A stretch of 9,305 bases of DNA from JAKAIY01 sp036258195 (lineage in GTDB: Bacteria; Chloroflexota; Ktedonobacteria; Ktedonobacterales; JADMIN01), in NCBI GenBank assembly GCA_036258195.1, contig DATAED010000198.1, forward strand, positions 1 to 9,305, read 5' to 3'. The position numbers and the translations under genes are program-made. Numbering within the stretch: the stretch's first letter is position 1; each line of letters begins with the position of its first letter. This document shows positions 5,381 through 9,305 of this stretch, in pieces. The notes beneath the pieces were generated by a model. That model did not search any database and had not been told where the DNA came from. It saw only the letters and a program-made list of their open reading frames with translations.

Positions 5381-5596
5381 TGTGCCCCAAACGCGCGCCT
5401 CATCTCTCGCAGCTTGTTTCATGCGCTCTCATCCGCGACACGCTTTCACCAATTCTGCATGCCAGGTTACATTGCCCCACCGCGCAGCGCTGCCCGTGCT
5501 GTTCGATGTGACCAGGTTGGGCGCCCATCTTGCTCGCCAGAAACGTACGACCCGCGCGTTCGCACGGCAATAGCTGATCTCAGGAGGATACGGATC

Positions 5597-7054
5597 ATGG
5601 CCACGGAGACGCCACAGAGCGCGAACGCGACAGCCCGCGCCACCTTTGAGCGAGTCGAACAGGCGTACCGCGTGGCGGCGTCGAGCGTCGAGCGCGCTGG
5701 CGGCGACGCGGCTCACGGGCTGGCGCGCGCGCTCCGGGCGCATCGGCAGCTCGCGTTGGCGGTTGCCGTGGGCGTGCTGGTGGTAGCGTTGCTGGCCTGG
5801 TACCTGGCGGCGCATGCGCCCGCCATCCTGCTGTTCGTGGCGCAGGTGATCATCGCCGTGGTCATCACGCTTGCAGCGCTCAGCGCGCTGCTGTGGGCGC
5901 TGCTCCGGACGCTGGCGCAACCAGTCGACCACGCAGCGAGATCAGAGGCGATATTGAGCGACATGGCGTCAATGGAGTCTGACGAGGCGCCAGACCGTCT
6001 GGAGCGGCGTCTTGGGGCGCTGCTGCGCGCCGCTACAGGCCGGGCGCCTCAGCGTGGCGCGAGGCCGCCAGCGCCGCCCGATGACCCATCGCACACCGCC
6101 TCCCCAGCCCAGCTCTCGATGCTGGAGAAGCGGCGGCTGGCGTATTCCGAGGCCGGACGTGTCGTGGCGCAGCGTGCGCTGGCTCCGGATGCGCCTGTGG
6201 AGCGGGTCGCCCTTCGCTCGTCACAGCGGCCAGCAGTCGGGGCGCTGGGCCTGGCAGCCGCCGCGCCGCGCTCGGCGGAGGATGTCTTCGCCGCGATCCA
6301 GTTGGCGCTGGCGAGCCGCGTCGCGCAGGAGGTCTTTCTGCATGTGCGGCTGGTGAGCGCGGCGGATGATCTGGCGGCGGCGACCACGCTGGCGCTGCGC
6401 TCCGTGGCGTGCTGGGGCATGGGCGACGCGCTCATTGCCACGCCGCTCGCAGCGAGCCAGGCGCGCCTGCTCGCGGATGGCGCCATCCGCGAGCAGGTGG
6501 AGCGGCTGCTGCGCCGGGCCTATGATGCGATGAGCGCCCTGCTGGAGCAGCGCCGCGATGAGGTGATCGCGCTGGCGGAGGCGCTGGCCGAGCGCGAGGC
6601 GCTGGATGGCGCCGAGGTCGCCGAGCTGCTGCGCGCGGCGGCAGCCTCGCCCGCGCAGCGCTCCGCGCTGACCAGCGTGGCCGAGGCAACGCTCTTTGGC
6701 ACGACCGCCGCGCCCGACTTCCAGGCGCCGGCTCCCTATGTGATCGGCCCCGTCGCACCGACCGCTCCTGCGGCTTCGGCGACCTCCGCTCCACAGCCGA
6801 CGGATGGCGCCGGGCCGCGCGTTAGCCACGCCAGTGGGCCGAGCGCCTTCGCCGCCTCGCCTTCGCAAGAGTTGCGCGCCGACCGCGTGATCGACCGCGC
6901 CCTGCTGCGGGCCCCGCTCCGCTCCAGAGGGTCGCGCCGCACGGATCCCGATCTCCCCGCCGTCTCCAAAAGCGCGAATGGCGCATCCAACGGCGCATCC
7001 AATGGCGCGGCCCATGGCGTGAACGGCGCGAACGGGAGCGGCGGCGGCGAGTAG
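5597..7054 (+). CDS. Membrane protein with degenerate FtsH/M41 peptidase-like domain
   Basis: The 485-residue product has two transmembrane helices (about 51-73 and 75-103), a hydrophilic linker, then a region at about 172-345 that follows the FtsH peptidase (M41) domain: LEKRRLAYSEAGRVV where FtsH has RR.AYHEAGH, then GALGL, a helix ASRVAQEVFL matching GGRAAEELVF, VSAADDLAAAT matching TGA.NDLERAT, WGMGD matching YGMSD, and EQVERLLRRAYDAMSALL to REALDGAEVAELL matching the family end. The metal-binding motif HEAGH reads SEAGR (184-188): both histidines are gone, while Glu185 and the third-ligand Asp258 remain. No AAA+ ATPase is present. It is therefore probably a non-catalytic pseudoprotease. 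Residues 346-485 are low-complexity and probably disordered. The ATG at 5597 is chosen for AGGAGG (5582-5587); an open frame continues upstream to 5351 but without an RBS. The domain call is by eye. Confidence 0.75.
   Translation: MATETPQSANATARATFERVEQAYRVAASSVERAGGDAAHGLARALRAHRQLALAVAVGVLVVALLAWYLAAHAPAILLFVAQVIIAVVITLAALSALLWALLRTLAQPVDHAARSEAILSDMASMESDEAPDRLERRLGALLRAATGRAPQRGARPPAPPDDPSHTASPAQLSMLEKRRLAYSEAGRVVAQRALAPDAPVERVALRSSQRPAVGALGLAAAAPRSAEDVFAAIQLALASRVAQEVFLHVRLVSAADDLAAATTLALRSVACWGMGDALIATPLAASQARLLADGAIREQVERLLRRAYDAMSALLEQRRDEVIALAEALAEREALDGAEVAELLRAAAASPAQRSALTSVAEATLFGTTAAPDFQAPAPYVIGPVAPTAPAASATSAPQPTDGAGPRVSHASGPSAFAASPSQELRADRVIDRALLRAPLRSRGSRRTDPDLPAVSKSANGASNGASNGAAHGVNGANGSGGGE
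6977..7012 (+). repeat. 12-bp tandem repeat in the gene's 3' end
   Basis: Three in-frame units AATGGCGCATCC, AACGGCGCATCC and AATGGCGCGGCC encode NGAS-NGAS-NGAA, and degraded units continue to about 7036 (HGVN-GANG). It forms the Asn/Gly/Ala-rich disordered tail of the M41-like protein and could vary in copy number between strains. Confidence 0.7.
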
Positions 7055-7149
7055 CGTCCTGCCAATGGTAAACTCCCAGGCGGCGCGGCGTCCTAGTGCT
7101 GAGGCAGCGTAGCGGGCGCGCGATGTCGCAGCGGGGGAGATCGGCCAGC

Positions 7150-8667
7150 ATGACCGAGGATGGTAGACCCAGCTCTGAATCAGACGATGACGGGCTGGTC
7201 GTCGAATCGTTGGAGGGCAGCGCGGGGGGGCAACCCGCACGGCGCGCGCAGCATCGGCAGGCGCCACGGGCGCGGCGGATCGGCGCAGAGGCGGCGCTGG
7301 CGCTGTGGGGCCGGCGGCTCACGATGCGGCAGCGGCTGATGCGTGGCGCGCTGATCGTCGCGCTGGTCGCGGCGACGCTCTTCGCGCTGCTGGGCGGGCC
7401 AACGCTGGCAGTGGTGGGCTGGCAGCGGCTGAGCTTCGCGCTGCGCTCTGGCACGCTGGCCCCAAAACTGGAGATGACCGCCTGGCGACAGATCGCGCCG
7501 CCGCCCGGCGTATCACCGGATGTGGTGACGTATGCCGTCGATCCCGCTGACCCGCAGGCGACGCTGGCGTGCCAGGTCGACACGGATGGCATCGTGGTCT
7601 GGCGCAGCGATGATCTGGGCGCTACTTGGCTGGCCATTCCGGTGACACATCAGCCCGCGCAGTCGTGCCGGATCAAGGTCGCGCTGGACGCCAGCTCCCA
7701 CCTGTTGCTGGTAGCGAGCACGCCCGATCCTGCCCAGGCAGGCTGCCAGCAGATGCAGGTCTATCAGAGCGATTTTGCGGGCTATCAGTGGTCGCCTGTG
7801 TCGCTGCCGCCCGCCGCCATGGGCGCTGGCGCCTGTCAGAGCGACGCCTGGGTCTCGGCGCGCTGGATATTCGTCTGGTGGACGAATAGCGCCTACACGG
7901 AGCCGACATCCAGCCTGATGCGCAGCGCCGACGATGGAGCGACCTGGCAGGCGGCGGATGGTGGCCTGCCCGCGCGGGGAGCCTATCTGGCGCCCGCGCT
8001 GACGAGTTTCGGCTCAGGGGCCGCGCTGCTGGCGCAGGTCTACTATTGGCCGCGCCGTGGTCGGCTCAACATCCTGCGGCAGATCGTCCGCTCGCTCGAT
8101 GGCGGGGCCACCTGGGCGACCATCTCGCGCGGGCCGCCTGCCGCCGTGCTGGCTGCCTCGCTGGAGCCGCGCGTGGCCAGCACGGGCGACTGGAGCGCGC
8201 TCTACGCGCCGATCTATACGGATGGTCTGCTCGCGCCACCGTGGGTTCCTGACACCGCGCCAGAGGCTATCCAGTGGATGGCGCACAACTCCGGCGTGTG
8301 GAGCGAGCTGCCACTGTTGCCTGTGAGCGGGGCCACCGCCGATGATCATCTGATGGGTGTCGCGGTGGCGCTGGGCGTAGCTCCAGCCAATCTGCTGCTG
8401 ACGCTGGGGACGGATCCGCACCAGCAGGTGAGAGAGCAGCCAGACGCGCGCGACCTCTGGCTGTGGGCGTGGGATCCGCAGGCGGGCGAGTGGCGGCTGG
8501 GCATGCAGGCGCCGCCCGATGCGCAACTGGTTGGCTTCAGTTGGGGCGCCGGGCCAGTGGGCAGCGTCTACGAGCAGACCTACGGCGCCTCCCTGTGGGT
8601 GGTGGGGATCAGCGGCGGGCGGCGCACGCTCTCCACTGCATTTATCCCCGTGCCTGCCAACGGGTAG
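7150..8667 (+). CDS. Single-pass membrane protein with Asp-box (BNR/sialidase-like) repeats
   Basis: I cannot name this 505-residue protein. It has a hydrophilic acidic then basic N-terminus, a basic run (RRLTMRQRLMRG), and one transmembrane helix at about 66-92, which by the positive-inside rule places the rest outside the cytoplasm. The exterior part contains three Asp-box motifs, SDDLGATW (153-160), SADDGATW (259-266) and SLDGGATW (315-322), each preceded by R or RR-like context. Such motifs mark beta-propeller folds found in sialidases, Vps10 and Ycf48-like proteins; they do not by themselves show enzyme activity, and no sialidase catalytic set was recognised. Several cysteines (for example 141, 173, 199, 229) could form disulphides. 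The ATG at 7150 has GGGGGAG (7132-7138) eleven bases upstream; in-frame starts at 7123 (ATG) and 7096 (GTG) are possible. It begins 95 bp after the M41-like gene with no clear promoter between, so they may be cotranscribed. Confidence 0.75.
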   Translation: MTEDGRPSSESDDDGLVVESLEGSAGGQPARRAQHRQAPRARRIGAEAALALWGRRLTMRQRLMRGALIVALVAATLFALLGGPTLAVVGWQRLSFALRSGTLAPKLEMTAWRQIAPPPGVSPDVVTYAVDPADPQATLACQVDTDGIVVWRSDDLGATWLAIPVTHQPAQSCRIKVALDASSHLLLVASTPDPAQAGCQQMQVYQSDFAGYQWSPVSLPPAAMGAGACQSDAWVSARWIFVWWTNSAYTEPTSSLMRSADDGATWQAADGGLPARGAYLAPALTSFGSGAALLAQVYYWPRRGRLNILRQIVRSLDGGATWATISRGPPAAVLAASLEPRVASTGDWSALYAPIYTDGLLAPPWVPDTAPEAIQWMAHNSGVWSELPLLPVSGATADDHLMGVAVALGVAPANLLLTLGTDPHQQVREQPDARDLWLWAWDPQAGEWRLGMQAPPDAQLVGFSWGAGPVGSVYEQTYGASLWVVGISGGRRTLSTAFIPVPANG

Positions 8668-8669
8668 CG

Positions 8670-8801
8670 CCCCCACCCCGACCCTTCCCCCGCGTTGCTG
8701 GAGAGGGGAGTGGACGCGCGGCAGCCGGCGTATGCGCTTCCAGTTGCATTCCGCCAAAAGCGTCCCTCTCGCCGGAGCGGGGGAGAGATCGGGGAGGGGG
8801 T
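8670..8801. repeat. Inverted pair of GC-rich repeats (REPIN-like), copies 3 and 4
   Basis: The left arm (8670-8709) begins CCCCCACCCCGACCC and the right arm (8763-8801) is its approximate reverse complement, ending GATCGGGGAGGGGG. The arms share most positions over about 40 bases and flank roughly 53 bp of unrelated sequence. Each arm also has a partial internal stem. Two inverted copies of a short palindromic element around a spacer is the layout of REPIN-type elements, non-autonomous repeats mobilised by a transposase elsewhere. No coding capacity is present. Resemblance to the copies at 3465-3570 and 5175-5227 supports one dispersed family. Confidence 0.6.
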
Positions 8802-8806
8802 CCGCG

Positions 8807-8815
8807 TGCTATAGT
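8807..8815 (+). promoter_or_regulatory. Extended -10 promoter for the HipA-like gene
   Basis: TGC followed by TATAGT (8810-8815) forms an extended -10 element. No convincing -35 lies 16-18 bp upstream, where the right arm of the repeat sits (G-rich). The start would be about 8822, giving a short leader of some 45 nt before the ATG at 8866. Confidence 0.45.
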
Positions 8816-8840
8816 GCCCACAGGAGTCAGGTCGCCTGCC

Positions 8841-8857
8841 AATTCAGACCAATTCAG
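8841..8857 (+). repeat. 7-nt direct repeat just before the start codon
   Basis: AATTCAG occurs at 8841-8847 and again at 8851-8857, ten bases apart (one helical turn), in the short leader; the second copy runs into the ribosome binding site AGGAGAG (8856-8862). It may be a small operator or chance. Confidence 0.4.
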
Positions 8858-8865
8858 GAGAGAGC

Positions 8866-9305
8866 ATGCTACGCTCGGTGCTGGCCACGCGGTACGTCAC
8901 CCCGCTGCGCGAAGGTGGCTCGCTGCCTGCGCTGGTGGAGGCCGACGACGACGGGCTGTATGTGCTCAAGTTTCGTGGGGCCGGGCAGGGGCCACGCGCG
9001 CTGATCGCCGAGCTAGTGGCGGGCGAGATTGGTCGCGCGCTGGGATTGCCCGTGCCAGAGCTGGTCTTCATCGAGCTGGATTCCGCGCTGGGACGCAACG
9101 AGCCAGACTTCGAGATTCGCGATCTGCTGCTGGCCAGCGCGGGCCAGAATCTGGGGCTGGACTACCTGCCTGGCTCGCTGCCCTACAACGTCGCCGCGCC
9201 GTTTCCCATCGACGCCGATCTCGCCTCGGCGATTGTCTGGTTCGACGCTTACGTCACCAACATCGACCGCACGCCGCGCAATACCAATATGCTCGTCTGG
9301 ACGCG
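8866..9305 (+). CDS. HipA-like kinase domain protein (5' part, runs off window)
   Basis: The frame is open from ATG 8866 to the window end (146 complete codons), so the C-terminus is missing. The start has AGGAGAG (8856-8862) three bases upstream. Kinase-like landmarks are in order: LYVLKFRGAGQGPRALIAEL (31-50), where Lys35 would be the ATP-binding lysine; VAGEIGRALGLPVPELVFIEL (51-71), with Glu54 a candidate partner; and FDAYVTNIDRTPRNTNMLVW (126-145), a catalytic-loop-like segment with Asp134 and Asn139/Asn141. This pattern matches the standalone HipA-like family of about 250-300 residues rather than true HipA, which is larger and paired with a HipB antitoxin. No antitoxin gene lies upstream. 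Whether it phosphorylates a protein or acts as part of a toxin system is unknown. Confidence 0.7.
   Translation, partial: MLRSVLATRYVTPLREGGSLPALVEADDDGLYVLKFRGAGQGPRALIAELVAGEIGRALGLPVPELVFIELDSALGRNEPDFEIRDLLLASAGQNLGLDYLPGSLPYNVAAPFPIDADLASAIVWFDAYVTNIDRTPRNTNMLVWT

Larger units (their letters stand above)
5059..5596. other. Palindrome-rich region after rplL (538 bp)
   Basis: No gene is supported. In order the stretch holds a long hairpin after rplL (5091-5124), two repeat palindromes (5175-5227), a further hairpin (5242-5270), a promoter (5279-5308), and a long leader with a strong bulged hairpin (5349-5380) ahead of the ribosome binding site at 5582. Short open frames cross the leader on both strands, but none has a ribosome binding site with a recognisable product. 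Confidence 0.7.

Noticed and set aside
5382..5573. Short + strand open frame of 63 codons in the leader
   Set aside because: No RBS, no recognisable product, and overlapping frames are equally open in this GC-rich leader.
5351..5596. 82-codon upstream extension of the M41-like gene
   Set aside because: No RBS at the upstream start, the segment covers the leader hairpin and has no membrane or domain character, whereas ATG 5597 has a strong AGGAGG.
6221..7267. - strand open frame of 348 codons opposite the M41-like gene
   Set aside because: Antisense to a gene with a clear RBS and domain pattern; the product is Arg-rich with no motif.
1..9305. CRISPR array, tRNA or rRNA genes, transposase genes
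   Set aside because: No regularly spaced repeats with unique spacers, no cloverleaf or rRNA signatures, and no transposase frame were found; the palindromes are irregular in spacing and lack coding sequence.

Overview
The window is GC-rich (roughly two thirds G+C by eye). All confident genes lie on the + strand. Its left half is the classic bacterial translation/secretion block in the order tuf (3' end only) - rpmG - secE - nusG - rplK - rplA - rplJ - rplL. The set of hallmark families is unmistakable, but the lineage is an inference. The block order, many intergenic GC-rich palindromes, a membrane protein with an FtsH-peptidase-like domain, an Asp-box (BNR) membrane-anchored protein and a HipA-like kinase domain together suggest a high-GC Chloroflexota, perhaps Ktedonobacteria-like. 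I hold this only moderately.

Layout: 1-140 is the EF-Tu C-terminus. 141-460 is a gap with two perfect hairpins and a sigma70-type promoter. 461-2005 carries rpmG (zinc-type L33), secE and nusG; SecE and NusG both have unusual acidic N-terminal extensions. 2171-3449 carries rplK and rplA (L11, L1), with a candidate L1-binding hairpin between them. 3450-4040 is a regulatory stretch: a GC-rich palindrome, a near-consensus promoter and a long rplJ leader containing a textbook intrinsic terminator, which suggests attenuation by L10/L12. 4041-5058 carries rplJ and rplL, encoding the L10(L12)n stalk.

No rpoB follows rplL. Instead there is a 538-bp palindrome-rich gap (5059-5596) with its own promoter and a strong leader hairpin. 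Two membrane-protein genes then follow, which I could not name. The first (5597-7054) has two transmembrane helices followed by a domain that reads as a degenerate FtsH/M41 peptidase: both metal-binding histidines of HEXXH are replaced (SEAGR), and there is no AAA+ module. The second (7150-8667) is a single-pass, probably extracytoplasmic, Asp-box repeat protein. After a further pair of inverted GC-rich repeats comes the 5' part of a HipA-like kinase gene (8866 to the window end).

The ribosomal part is ordinary in content. The parts worth attention are the probable pseudoprotease, the rplJ attenuator, the candidate L1 site, the leader hairpin at 5349-5380 and the repeated palindrome family.
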